Source: Baylisascaris procyonis
Taxonomy: Eukaryota; Nematoda; Chromadorea; Rhabditida; Ascarididae
Assembly: GCA_037389465.1 (NCBI GenBank)
Contig: JAZARR010000250.1
Coordinates: 248,001-312,000 of the forward strand
Length of the DNA stretch: 64,000 nucleotides
Direction of reading: 5' to 3'
The notes beneath the pieces are model-generated. The model was not told the DNA's origin. It searched no databases and saw nothing but the letters and a program-made list of their open reading frames with translations. Made by a program: the position numbers and the translations under genes. Positions 25,001-38,514 of the stretch are shown piece after piece; position 1 is the stretch's first letter; each line of letters starts with the position of its first letter.

Positions 25001-28000
25001 GTACGGCAGCCGTTGGTGGGCCCATTTCATTGGGTAATTACGCGAATGATTCTGAGTTGCCAACTTTCGAGCCAAAATCGAGGCGTCAATTCTATTTTGA
25101 GCAGCGCTATGCGAATGGAACAATATGTGATTTAAACGGCAAACCTAGAAGTGCGCTTGTTCAGGTACTTTCATCCATCGATATGTAGCAGCCTTTATGC
25201 TTTTCTCAGTGGTATCTTGCTAATTTCGGTTAAGAGGCGTCACTAATTGTGATGAATATTGGAGACGGACTGCTGAAGAAAGTTGTAAGACTTTATGAGG
25301 AAAAAACTCACTGAAGTGAAGTCTTGCTTTTTTGTCTTTTTTCCCACTGTAGAATATCATTTCAGAGAAGTATAAGTTATTAGGTTTATTAAATTGGATG
25401 GTTAAAAGCGCCAAAGTTGAAGCCTTTACAAATGCGGTTTTAATTTAGAGATTGGTTTTAAAGATTATTGGGAGTATACAAATTTAATGGCATATTTGTT
25501 AGATCGGATTATAACATAATATGGCGCGAGTTTTACTCACCATTGGCTGCGTTTAAAAACGTTGCTCTGGAAATATTACCGGACTCTCTCACAACAGGGT
25601 TGTGCAACAATTAGGGTCATATTGGTATTAATGCTTCCACTTAAATATACTTCTATTTCTTTCTGGGGTATCTGAATTCCAAATTGAGATCAGCTGAAAT
25701 TCCCAATCGCCTTTCCCTAGCCCGTCGGTCAATTTTAACTGTGGGTTTGCTATCATCTCGTATTAGTCGATGTGTATCATTTTTAAAACCTGAATACATT
25801 TATAACTTTCGCTTGCAATCACTCTAGTCGATCTTTTTTAACTCGAACGACTTTTTGAAAAATAGGCTCTTTGATTTCTGATGTTTAGCGCAGCACTATA
25901 TTGGGGCTTTGCGATCCTGCTGTAAGATACTCTAAGGACGTTTGCTGTGTTCTTTATCGTAAGCACAGAACAAGTTTTTGATTCAGTACACCTGCGACGA
26001 GCTTCTGGCAACGAATGAAGCATATATCGACGAGGTGGACGAAAGGGCATCATGTAGTTACGTGCTGAAGGTGAAGACGGGATCCTTGTGTAAGCTGAAG
26101 CAGTTCCAGCCTGCACCCAAACCCCGTCCTCCTCTAAATGTCGAATGTCGGCCTGTGCTGAGTGAGGAGTCAGCGGTCAGCTATGTCCACGTCATCATAA
26201 ACAAGGAGAGGAAAAGAGTAAGTATACATGCAATATTTGTGATCAGAGGAGAAATGAAGCGAAAGATATTTGAGGGATATTGATGTGTTATAAACGTCCC
26301 TCAAAAATCTGTAGCCAATTCGAGGGCTGGGCAAAATAGTTCGCGAAAGAGGAGGAAAATAAAAGCGATACGAAATGTCGTTCTAATGGTGCCTAGTCAG
26401 TCACGGCACAGCACCAATTAGACAGAAGATCAAAAAGTGTACAGCAAAGTTTGCAGTACTTTTGTCTGCACGCAGGTAACTTTTTTATAGACAGCAAAAG
26501 CAGTGAGATAATAGTGTGATACATGGAAATTCTAAGCCTCGAACCATACCATCCATCGGCATGTCTGAGGGCTCAGAATCGCAGATATTCGAAGGTAGAG
26601 GGGTCATCACAAAACTTTTTTCGAAATTTAGAGAGCGAAGCGGGGCGAAATAAAATTTGGAGGGGAGAGGTTTTAGCTGTCGAAAGTTCTGCTGAATAAT
26701 TGCCATTTGAAGTGATGTGCCTGTTGTTTGGAGAGTGTTGTGACTTTCGTACACCCCAGCCGCGCAGGTAGAATGCATAATAATGGTAAAATATCATAGG
26801 AAAGCAAAGAAAAACATTTAGAGACAGCAGCCCGGAGTGTATCAGCACACTGAGTTTCTTTAAAAGAGTACACACTGGATTCTGAATGAGGGTCGCGAAA
26901 AAGAGCAGTTCAAAAAAAGTGAGCATTCTAATGTTTTACGATGAATTGTCAAATCCGCGAACATATAGTAACACCGAATCCCTAATAAGGTAAGCAAACA
27001 TTGCGTAATTACAACTAACTGGCCACTTATATGTATTTCAACGTTGCCATCGTTCTGAATAATTAACGTCATAATGGATAAAAAGATAATAGGGCATGCA
27101 ATCTGGGAATAAGGACAAAATTAGCGTGACGCCTAGACGTGATGCCAATAAGGAGGAAAGTAAATGAAGAAAGCCTTGATTCGAGAGGCTTGATATTTTA
27201 TAAGCTTCATGTTTCCCGTTTTAAAAAGATCTCAAATAAGACTGAGCGTTGGTTTTTGCTCTAATCGTTTTTCTTTGTTTATTTAAAAGAAAATCTCGTC
27301 TATCATAAATAGATGATGAATCGCCTCAAGAATGCATAATTTTGCAGTTGGCTTTACAATCAACAGTGGACGATCTTGTGCAACGGGCTGCAACCTTGCA
27401 AAAACAATTACATGTACGTAGACGATTGGCTTTAATCTCACCAATAGTGAAGAAGATAGCAGATGCTGTGGATACGAATATCGGAAGGCTGCTTGATGAC
27501 TATATAAATACTGCGATAGAACTCAGCTCTCAAGGTTTGTAAATCTGATAATTTGTTGGGTTGTTGTTTTATCATTTGTATCGAAATTGGGTAACCGCGA
27601 TGGAGGTTTGATCGTCCGATGTTTGCTGATAAATGTGAAATTTTATAACGTAAAAAAAGGATGTTATCTAAATCGAAAGGGATTTTATTGGTTAAAAAGC
27701 TAAGCGAAAGGGGAAGGTATATTGATTTAGCAAAAGGTGATATGTATTTATTCCTGATGAGGGCGCAGTGAAAATAATTGATGTGCCATGAAATAGGCGA
27801 GCATTCGCAAAGATTACATGCCACTGCGGTGTTGCTCTTTAGAAATATCGCGGAGATGTCAAACCTTGCTAGTGGAATTTCTTGTTGCCTAGATGTCAAA
27901 TATCGGCTTCACAAGGGAAAATCATGCGTCAGTTGGTCTGCTGACTGCCATCTTGTAGAGTTTGGTAACACATTTCAGTTCTTAACTTTAATTTTTCTCT

Positions 28001-31000
28001 TTACAAATATTTACAAAAACTGGAATGAAAACACAACTTATGCAACGGCAGCTGCAATTTACGATGGGGTGGAATAATGTTTTTAGTCATCCAGCAAATT
28101 AGGTTATCTTCAGGCTCTCAGTTTTGCTCTGTAAAAATATGATAATCCTCGATTGAAGCACAGCATTCCATAGGCTTGAGGCATTCCTTTCAATAATTGG
28201 AACCTTGGGAGGCCCTCTGGAGGTATCTGTCATATCCTTGAGAGGCCAGCTGGAAGCATCTTTCATATCCTTCAGAGACCTGCTAGAAGCGTCTTTCGTA
28301 TCTTTAAAAGACCTGAAAACGAACGATTGTTCTAGGAAGTTATAAGAGGGATTGCTTCAATGTTTGTTTTTATGGAGGAGAATTTTAGTTCTCTTAAGGA
28401 GCCTGTTATGAGTCCAGAACAGTATATGGCTTTTAGCCATCGCTTGTAAAAGCTGAGCACTGATTGTTGAAGATTTTCGCTAACGAGGCGAGTGTGTTTT
28501 TGTTGCTGAAAACGCATCACAGTTTTTCTTTCAAATGTTTTACAAGTTATGACGTCATTGCATAACATCTGCAGTCGTGGAAGTATGTTACGGTTTTGTG
28601 TTAGAAGAAGGAAATTATTGAAGCTAAGGCTATTTTTTCTATGGAAGGTGAGGTTCAGTTATGAGAGAGGAAGTTTCATTGATAGAAGAGGTGTTTGCCT
28701 GAGGAACATTGCTAATTAACATTTTATTTTATTTCTTTTTTTTTTTCAGCTGAAGGTGTTAAGGCCGACATGAATATTGTTTCCGCAGGAATAAATGACA
28801 TTGGAAGTGAGTGCTTTCGCGTTTCCTTTCTTGTGTGCATATTCGGCTAAGCATGTTCACCAAGCGTATATTCTTCATGAGAGGTGCCCCATTACCTACA
28901 GATGTTCTGCTGATATACGACCATGTTTATTATTTCCTGTCGCCTTATTGTAGTGGAATTTTAACTAAATATTGTAAATATTATAAATAGATATAAATAT
29001 TATAAATAGATTATCGCATGTAGTCGTATTTTTGTGAAATTTACGCGGCATTATTTTGTTGTGGTCGAGTTCTGTCATTAAGAATTAATTTTATGGGATT
29101 TGAATTCAGGTTTCTTATTTTTGATTTCAAGTTTTTTATTCTCAAATTTGAGGTTAATATCGTTTGCTATCACTATTGTTTCTGGCCGCAAAGAGTGAAT
29201 CTGATCAACGTTTCTGATAGAAATTCGTTCATCTAAATTAGATTTTTGAGTTTTTTTTTGCTTTCCACTCTAACGGTGATTTGTTGTCGATCGCCGCTGC
29301 GGATAACTATTGGTGGGTAATATCGAATGATTTTGCTATAAGAAGGGAACATATCTTTAATTCATTTTGTATAATTAACTCTATAAAGAAGTTCGCTGAG
29401 AAAGTTATGAATTTTAAGGAAAATGGGAGAGCGATACAGAAGAGGATCGTGCCTATCTGCATTGGTATTTTAAGGATCCCCACCTTGATCGAAAATTTTT
29501 CCCAATGTCAGTTGCTTATGTGCGTGCAAGAAATAAATATTACGTCTTGGTAAGTGAGTTCTGTTTTTCTATAGGGGAAGTAGGATATGACCATATTTTG
29601 GTAGCTATTTCATAATAAAGGGGAGGATGGCGAGAGGGGGGGGGGGAGGGACGCATAGTTTTGATGAATTTTTGTGGACGGGAGGGGAAAAACCTCGTCG
29701 AAAAATTTTTTAGGCAATAACAGTTTTCCGCAAGGTTTTGTACTGTTTTGAGAACTTAGATGCGTTTCATTCGTTAATTTTTATTCATCTATTTTTGCAA
29801 TGAGTTCCTCTTTGTTTGCAAAGGAAACCTCGAATATGATGAGCATCAGGTGAGGGGGAAGGGGGTGGTGTCCCTTGCAAAAGTTTATGTCTGACTGCGA
29901 TACCGAGTGAATGGCCTTACGTTGAGAATATTGCACATTTAAGGGAACAATAAGAATAAAAAGAGGTTACATTTTTCTCAGACATTCTTATTTATATAGT
30001 TTTTGTTAGGTTTCACACAACGAAATTGTCCTCTTTTATTAGCGTGATATTTCAAAGAATGTCTTATGTTTATTTGCTGCCGGAAAATATTGCAGTTATC
30101 GAAATTCTATAGTCGTTTCGGCGAAACGTTCGACGATACGGTGAATTCCTATGCGAAATTTATTGAGGATGCTGTAAGTGGGAAAATCTCAGAGATCGAT
30201 TTATCTCTGCTTATTGGACAACTGCCGAAAATATTCAAAGAAGATGATATTCCTGGCGTTGTGCCGAAAACATTTGTTAGTTTGTTGCTTTGCTCGTGAT
30301 AGTAATGTAAATATCAGAGATAGTGCCTTTAAAGATATTTGGGCACTGTAGGATGTAGTTTAGCTTGTTAAAAGGGAGATAGAGAATTTCATAGGGAGTA
30401 ATGCTTTGTAGTTAAGTAGTCGGTTAAAAGCTTGCAAAATGTGATTTAAAAAAAAGTTGCGAAATTCGGTATGTGGACTTGCTTGTCGCAAAGAAGATAG
30501 TCTCAGGCGATCGCCGTCTTAAATGAGCTTATCATCGCAAGAAAGTACGATGTTAAGCATACTTCGTAGTTTTAGGACATTTGTGTCAGCTCCTCAAGCA
30601 GTGAGTAGTGCTGCTTGATTTACATATGCCTTGTTTTTTATCACTATTTCTACAGCATTCAAAGATGGCGTTGTGAACCGCCCTATATTAATTAGGGCAT
30701 TAACACCTTGTGTAGGGAGATATCATTGTTATTTCTATAAGTTATTTACGTTTGATTCTGATATTTTCTACGCTCGTAAGCAAGCATTACTATAGAGCTT
30801 CAAAGTTTAAACCAAATTGCAGCAATTTTTAATTGAGTTCTGCAGGGGAAACGTCTTAGTATCGCGCTTTTTGATTTAGAGGGTGATTCTAATCATGAAA
30901 ACTGCCCGCAGTTGGTTTTTATTCGTAACTTTCTTAAGTTAAAAGTCATCTTTGTGGAATATTCGGTGAAATTGCCTTCAACTTTCAGTTTTGACGTGTA

Positions 31001-34000
31001 ATTATATTGCAAAAGCATAATTGAGAGGAAGTTCATCGTGGGATGTCATGAGCGTGCAGTATTTCAGGTTTGCAAAGGCGATATTCGTTTGCCATATTGA
31101 AGCAACGTCCTCGAGAAGGGTGGGATGTTTAATGGTCTAGTTGGTAGATGAGTCTGGCTAGGCATTCTTTCGTCTTTCCTTATTTTTTCACTATACTCAA
31201 TTAAGTTCAGTGAAAGTTTGATTTGATTTGGTGAGAGGGGAGGTGTCGAGCTAGTGATGAAAGACTAAGCTTGAGAGGCTCCTTTTGAATGGGTCTTCCA
31301 GACTGCTGATGCATATTTCAGGTGATCAAGTAGCCTTATTATGCCCATTTGCAATTATCTATTTGCATCATTTATAGGAAATGACCCCCGATGAGACGTG
31401 GCACGAAAACTTTTTCACAAGCGATGAACTTATCGAGCATCTAACCTCAGTATTCCGCCGATCGCTGATAGCCAACCTGAGCAGAGGGGATGCGATCGAT
31501 CCCGACGACGTGATGTCGAAGTGCGCGCGTCAAATTATCCAAATCAGAGCGTTGGTGAGTTTCTAGTTCTTAAGGGATTATATTTATTTGGTTAGAGAGA
31601 CGATAGAGGAGTTTTAATGTTGGGTTTTTGACCTTGGAATTTTTTTCCTTGTGCATATTCAGAAACAAAAAATGACGTTATTTCTATTGCGGATAATTAA
31701 ATCCACTCAGCCGTTTTGAAAATGCCATCGAATATTTAATGGAATAATGAAATCGTGGTTTTATGATGTTATATTATCCGTTAAATGTTAACGACAATTT
31801 TTCAGGCGTTGACAGCACGGGATAGTTTGAATGGAATGCATTCTAGTCGGCATGTTTATTCATTTTTGAAAGCCGAAAAGATATACTTTCAATTCAAGGT
31901 TCGTCTCTGTTGTATTCTTTGGTGACTTTTTATATGTATTTATTGATAGCCACATGCAGAAAGTCGAAAGGCGATCTAGTTTATTTTAACCATTCTTGTT
32001 GCCGTAATGCTAGTGCAATTGTAGTATTGACAGAATTGTACTGAGATATCACTACTATGAGGGACAGAAGCAAAAGGTGTATGGACTAGCGGGAGTGGAA
32101 CCCTGATTTTTCATTATTTAAGTGAAAGGGCTCATACATCAAATCACTGCTGCAAGGTGTATCTATTAACCTTGAACACATTCAATCAACTGGGATAAGG
32201 CGTTAGGTTGGTTTTGTTTTATTGCTATATGCGGCATACAATGGTGTATTGTTGAAATACAATGACATTAATTATTCATAAAGAATATCTTGTGTTGTGA
32301 ATAGAGGGGAGCGTCAATCACAATGTTGCAGCTAAAATTTCGTTTTTTAATGGCCGACGGATATATTGATGGAGAATAAATAAACGTATTTTAGACTATT
32401 TAGTGAAACGTAAATGAAGTAGGTACAAGTTGTAATGTTATTTTGCAGAAGGCATACAACGAAGCAATCGACGAACTGTGGAAATCGAAGCCCGAACTGT
32501 TCGTGACGGCACCTGGGAAGACGTCTCCAGTGCCCGTGCCACTCCCGCAGAGGCAAGATGGTGGCAATGATGCCTCCAATAATGGTACTTGTTGTTGTGC
32601 TTTTATTGTTGATAGCGTATTGGCTAATGCAATCTATCTGTCGTTTATTATTGTTAAAAAATATTTGAATTCGTGAATATTTTGACAATTCTTTGATATA
32701 AAGACTGCATTCTTCGGGGCTTAGGAGAGGTTGGAGACGTCTTTGAACATTGATTCAAAACGATCGTTCGAAAAGATTGTTAATGAACCTGTTGAGTTGG
32801 CGTTTTACCTGCTTTTTTATCCTTATTGTACCGTCTTTTGCATTTATGCAACGAATTGAGGTATGAGGCTGGATTACGAGAAGCTGAGACACATCGAAAA
32901 GGTGCACAGCTCGATTGGCGAGGAATACAGTGAATCGAAAAGCATACGCATCAGAGGTTTGTCTCTCCATACTTAATCTTCGTTATGATCATTACTCAAC
33001 CCTTTTTTGAAGGTCATAGTTGAAGCCTTTGAGGAAGGATCCATTTTTCTATATACGTTCGCCCATATTAAATTTCTGTTGCTCATTGAAGGGGAAGAGG
33101 GGGGGGGGGGTTTCTTGCTACTCTTTGAGTCATTTCAATATTTGTTAGTATGCGCCTCTTTGATTACATTTTATCCTTCCTGTAATCTCCATAGCAACTG
33201 CTTTTCGAGAGGCTTTGGCATTATTTCATGTGCTTTTTAATTAATGATTTTGAAGCAGATGTCTCTATGCTCTTGAAAAGGCTTCTTTCCTATCGTTTAC
33301 CATAATTGTTAGTTGGTTGCAATAGGTGTTAGACTGTGGTATTATTTCAACGGTGAATTATTTTTTATAGCAACCAAATATTGGGATTGCGAAGCACTCA
33401 TACTATGTTAGTTTGTTAGGTTTGCATTTCTTTCATTGTATATTCACATGCAGCTGTGAAAAAGGGTGAAATGCTCGGATAGAAGGCTTTAATTCGCTGC
33501 TTTTCAGCACATTATTATAATAGCGTTGTTGGCAAAGAAACTGTGAAGGTAGTTGTTACCTTGCTGGAGGGATGGGCCCCTTGATAGGATTTTTTGTTAA
33601 TGTAATTTTTTTAAGGCAAATCGTCGGCTGAAAAATTACATATGGAGAAGAAATGGAAGCAGATGGAATATGCGGCTGGAGTAAGAATGCAAAAACGAGC
33701 GCTGAGGCCTAATATAGGACGAAAGTTGGAGGTATGATTCGAAATCTTTGAATTGATCACTCAATGTTTAGGTTTTTGAACTTTATTAATGGGCAATTTC
33801 ACAGCAAATATTATTGTATTTTGAAATGAATTTACTCTAGGAAGACTGGTCTTTTGATGTAAGGTTTTCAAACATTAGCAAAAACAGTGAAACAAGAGCC
33901 TACGATCCGTGAAACACCTTCTAAAACTCTTCGAGTTAAATCCACTGGATCTTTTCATTATTAATCGTTGCCTCTTGACCATCGATTGACAGATGATCAG

Positions 34001-35720
34001 GCTATTTATTAATGGAATTTCTGGATACTCTCCACCCTTGCTATATCCATTGAATTAACGAAGGGCTGGAGATGAGGTAGTCGAATCGGCTGGGGGGGGG
34101 GATTTTATTCGATGTATCTAGTCATAAATGGAGTGCTTATTGAAGGTGATTAAATTCCAATTCACTTTGTTTTATGTATTGCTGCGGCTTATGTTAAAGA
34201 TGTTATAATTATATTCCGCACCTTGCCGAATGTTTATTCGAACACAACCGAAGTTTATGCAGTGTCAACTACTGTATCTGCCCCTTACCCAAGTTTTTTC
34301 CAACTTGAGGATTTAAAGGTTCCTGCATTGCTGTGGCAAACCCGTAAACGTCAAATGCACCTTTTGGCAATGTAAACAATGAATTTGTACAAGCATAGTT
34401 GACCTTATGAGTGCAACCAAACATTAATGCAAATGAACAATGCATAAACTGCCCACTTGGAAGAAGAGATGTGCAGTTGGGAAGGGAGGTGCTATCAAGG
34501 GAAGGACTGGTTACTGCAAGGGGAGCTGGGAGCTTATTTTCCTCTACCACCACCCTCGCCCCCCCCCCTCCTTCCGAATGTTCTCCCCGTTTGTGCCATC
34601 GTAAGGGGAGACGCAGTCGTTAAAAGACAGCGTGTCCAGGAAATGGTGTCAACTTGACTTATGCAAATCAAATAAGTTTACTTTTCCATGCGTATAGTGG
34701 TCGAAGACGGAGGAAAGGGCTGTCCACCCTTGTCTCCGAGGGCTCACACTACAAAGTGATTGAACCCATTGTTGATATTCATGTTTGTATCCGATTGCTT
34801 CTTACTTAAATGTTATCCTATCATGAATTTTGCTCATCGATGATGGTTTTTTCCGTTAAAGTGGATGGTTTGAAGGAATTCTTTCGTCAACCACCAGAGA
34901 GCGATACTGCAAAGAATTTTAAGAGGAACCTGCTCGACACTGATATTAGCAAAAGTGCATTGAAACTGCAACTGCAGTTATTTAGCAGGACACTGGAGGA
35001 GCAACTCCGCGAAACCGGAATAGCTGATGGTGAGTGAAACAGCTCTCTTTTCTATCCGTTTATTTCTTCCATGCCTTTAGTGTTTTGTTCAGTTTACAGG
35101 ACAGATGTCTCGTTTTTAATCTCATCGCCAGGTGTGAGGAAGTTGTTGGGCACTGTGTAAGCAACACTTACGTTTTCTACGCTTTCTTGCTGGGACAGCC
35201 TAGTTATTTTCGCAGTCGTGGTTTGCTGGCATTATTCATTTGTGTGTGTCCCTTCGATTACTATAGATGTTGTGCATATGCCACCATCCAAATTCATTTG
35301 TGTGTACTTGGGTTTTCACACTGTTATGTTATTAGTTAAGCGATTTACTCAAAAAAAAAATAATAATAGCCCAGGTACATTGTCTGATCTTGTTCGATGT
35401 TTCAGGGAGGAATTTAGAAAGTTTAGTTCAAGAAAAAGAGAGATTCATGAATGATCTGTTGTTTTATTTATATGCAAATTGCAGGAGCGGATGTGAAAGT
35501 ACACTTGATAACAACGAATAATGTGGGAATGGTCGATGATCGTGTTAATGCGATTCTCGAGGCGTTTCTCGATGAGCAGAATGCAGTGAACGAGGAGAAG
35601 AAAAGACATGCAACACTGAAGAATGGCTATCTGTTTGGAGCACCAAAAGGAGTGAAGGATAACGACGAACCACAAAATCGCAATCCTTTTTTACCTATAT
35701 TGAGGCGGGCTATTGCTTAG
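22086..35720 (+). CDS. OS9: OS-9-like ER lectin for glycoprotein degradation, copy A
   Basis: Exons: 22086-22301, 23410-23598, 24397-24460, 25001-25164, 25987-26217, 27348-27534, 28750-28806, 29419-29549, 30096-30275, 31378-31554, 31806-31898, 32449-32584, 32861-32956, 33616-33731, 34876-35029 and 35485-35720. They total 2427 bases, or 808 residues (human OS-9 has 667). A signal peptide lies within about residues 1-26. Residues 27-80 resemble the start of OS-9 (LDVNELTDVSYDM). The single MRH domain spans about residues 115-265. It retains the glycan-binding set corresponding to human W117, W118, Q130, D182, R188, E212 and Y218, as W139, W140, Q152, D200, R206, E230 and Y236. The human N-glycosylation sequon before D182 is also kept (N195-G-T). 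Residues about 290-565 form a helical, partly acidic segment shared with copy B. The C-terminal exons (residues 680-808) match the end of OS-9. One MRH domain excludes ERLEC1/XTP3-B, which has two. OS-9 delivers mannose-trimmed misfolded proteins to the HRD1-SEL1L ligase in the ER lumen. The acceptors at 32860 and 34875 are weak, but the phase and the alignment with copy B support them. Confidence 0.88.
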
Positions 35721-38500
35721 CTAATAGTGCCATTAACTCATCCTCTTAATGTCATCCTGTTTTTGATTCATAGCAAGATTATTGATATTCAGGCGATCTT
35801 CCAGTCCTGGAACGGCATGACTTTGTAAGATGGCTAAATGTTTGTTGCTTATGAGCTTATTGATTATGAAATATTGCTTAATGAGTCATTGTTTATGTAG
35901 GATGCATGGCTACCTTAATTTTTTTCACTTAAATGCATATTTTGGTCGGTATGGATTGCGATTTGTGGAATGTTGGAGTGGTAGAGGGGCAGCTGAATCA
36001 AAGCTCGTTGAATTATAGGCGAACTCATCGTCATACTTCCGTTTAGGTGGATGAATTTATATACGTAAATTACGTTGTTGCCTGTTTGATGATTCTAAGC
36101 TGCTACCTGTGCCTTGCGATTGTACCATAATTTAAGTTGGTATTACTTTTCGTGAGGGAAGCAAATTTTGCGGATTTCCTTCGCAATTTTCGGCAGTCTC
36201 GTTGCAATGTTGCACGGAATAACGGTCTCTACTCCTTATTTATGATGCTGTCTGAAACTGAAGCAACTTGAATATATTGCAGTGCAAATATACCAGCCTT
36301 AGCAGTAATTTAATGTTTCATAGCATTGCATCATTCAGATATATCTTTTGTTTATAGTCATGCAGTGCTCAAGACGTGTTTATTCGATACATCAGAGGGA
36401 ATCAGATAGGAGGGGGTCAGCGGTGATGGAGATGGGAACGTCAAATATGTATTTGAACGATGTCTATTTGGAAATATGCACATCCGCGGGCAGTAATTTG
36501 CATATTGATTGATTAATTAATAATGTTAGTGTTAACGCGAGACGTAGAGGTCTAATTATCCCACATTGCCACTCAAGTGTTTAACATTCTGATCGGGGTG
36601 ATAGTTGTGGCTGGTGGCATCGACGGCTGCGAGCACTGCAATATAATCGATGCAACCCGCATCGTGTTTTTCTTGACTAATTCCAAACACTTCCAATGGG
36701 TAGAGGATTGTGAGGTCTCAAAGAGATCTTTTAGACTCTGCAAAAGGTTCTAAAAGAAATAAGGGGGATGTCAAGGAGGACGATGAATTGTTAAAGAAAT
36801 ACAATTTTGACAAAACAATGAAATAGCGAGAAACGGCAATGATCTAGTGGCATACGAGTTATGAAATCGAGACAGCTTAGATTCACTCGGGGGAGGGATG
36901 GAAACACTCCAGCTGTACCGATCGCTTCATTTTGCGGCATAAATTGAATTTTGGTGGCGTATGGAAAATTGTGAGAGTGAGGCTAGGAAAGGTAATAAAA
37001 TATGATTCTCAGAAGGGGTTATCGGACGTTGGATATCTCTTCGTTGTTTATTTCATGAATTGTTCTTCTAGGTAGCATTCTCACCAAAGCTTATATCTTT
37101 TTCCATGTATAATCCACTTAATTGTTCTGTGATTATTTACGTTGTTTAAACCGGGTACACGTCAGTGAATTAACCGCATGGATAGGGTTCCACGGCAGTC
37201 AGGAAAACGGATGTCTGCATACACAGACGGCGTGGATTATAGCGATATTCTTGGGAAGTTGCAATGTTATAATGTGCAGAATTGCGTGAGTTTTTATAAC
37301 AAATGTCGCTTACATACTTTTCACTGATGAGATGATGTGCCATACTCGGTTCTCTTGTACTTCCACATACCTGTTGAATGTGCTTTTGGGAAATGCGGCT
37401 GTCACTTGCATATAATTAGAGCTGTTTTCCAAGTTCTGCGCGTTTACCGTTCTATTCCACGTTGAAATGTCTTTGAATGAATTCTGACAAAATTTTGTTT
37501 CCCTGCGCGGATATATTTTTGTGTTGGATAATTGTACTTATTCCTGACAGGAGATCACTATTCATTTTGAATGTCAGGTTTTGATCTACTGAACCGATTT
37601 GTTGATCTGATCTGACGATTGTTTCCCTATATGTGCCTTAAGCAATACAGATACAGTCGCATTTCTCTTGCCTCTAGGGTTCATTTCTAAAACCCTTTGA
37701 TTGAGCACATCGGGAGGATTGCTTTCGGAGAACTGGTCCATATCGGGTCTTCTGTCATAAATTCATTCAGTATTGTCATAAACAGTCGGCTTTGGATGTT
37801 TATGTCGACGATAGTGGTATTGATTTGGGAGGAGAAGATTGTGGTTCGATTCAGTTGTTATCTTTATGGTGGAATGTGGCGGTCATAAGTGCTTTATCAT
37901 ATCTTATCATTGATCACTTTGCGCTCAAGGATGCTTTCTCGAATAAACGGTTTATCACTTTTCGTTTTGAGCCTTTGAATCGTTAAAGTTGCCTTCAACT
38001 TAATTATATCGTTCTACATTTCAGCGTGCTTGAATTCGTGCTTGCTTCATGTAAAAATTGTTCTTTTACTCGTTGATCTTTGAGTATAGTTGTTTTGAAA
38101 ATTGGAGAATTCATCGCACTTCATGAAAAGGTGTTCTTGAATGACATTTCCATTTGCTGTTAAATTCTGTTAGGAAGTTCATGCTGGACAAATTATCAAA
38201 TTATCGTTCTAAGTTCATCACATTGGTCGGTTTGTTTGTTTGTTTTTTCGATTTCCCTCGATATTTCCACATTTTCATGTTTTTGTGCTCTTGTTTGGCA
38301 AAATGTTTGGTACGCCTTAACCGGCGCACTTGAATTTCTGTCATCAAATTGAAACTGATATATGCGTTGGGAAGTGAATTCGCCGGAGAGTAGTGAGACT
38401 CAGCCGGAGACAAAGTGGAGCATGAAAGCATTTCGGGGAATGGAAGAGCCAGAACATTCTGGTTTATCCTTGGCATGTTATGCTCATGTGCGCATACTTG
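35721..38500. other. spacer between the two OS-9 genes, no gene seen
   Basis: This 2.8 kb spacer shows no convincing exons. I found no AATAAA within the first kilobase after the stop at 35720; the nearest I noticed is near 36994. The distance is much longer than the roughly 100 bases typical of nematode operons, so the two OS-9 genes probably have separate promoters, with that of copy B somewhere in this interval. Confidence 0.4.
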
Positions 38501-38514
38501 TCATCCGTTTTCAG
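38501..38514 (+). promoter_or_regulatory. likely trans-splice acceptor of the second OS-9 gene
   Basis: GTCATCCGTTTTCAG runs directly into the start codon at 38515. The open frame continues upstream to an ATG at 38362, but that extension is charged and would bury the signal peptide about 50 residues inside the protein. The acceptor and the signal peptide both favour 38515 as the start. The matching site before copy A strengthens the case for leader addition. Confidence 0.55.

Noticed and set aside
38362..38514. Upstream in-frame ATG extending OS-9 copy B by 51 residues
   Set aside because: The extension is charged and would displace the signal peptide; a strong acceptor abuts the ATG at 38515, and copy A starts at the equivalent place.
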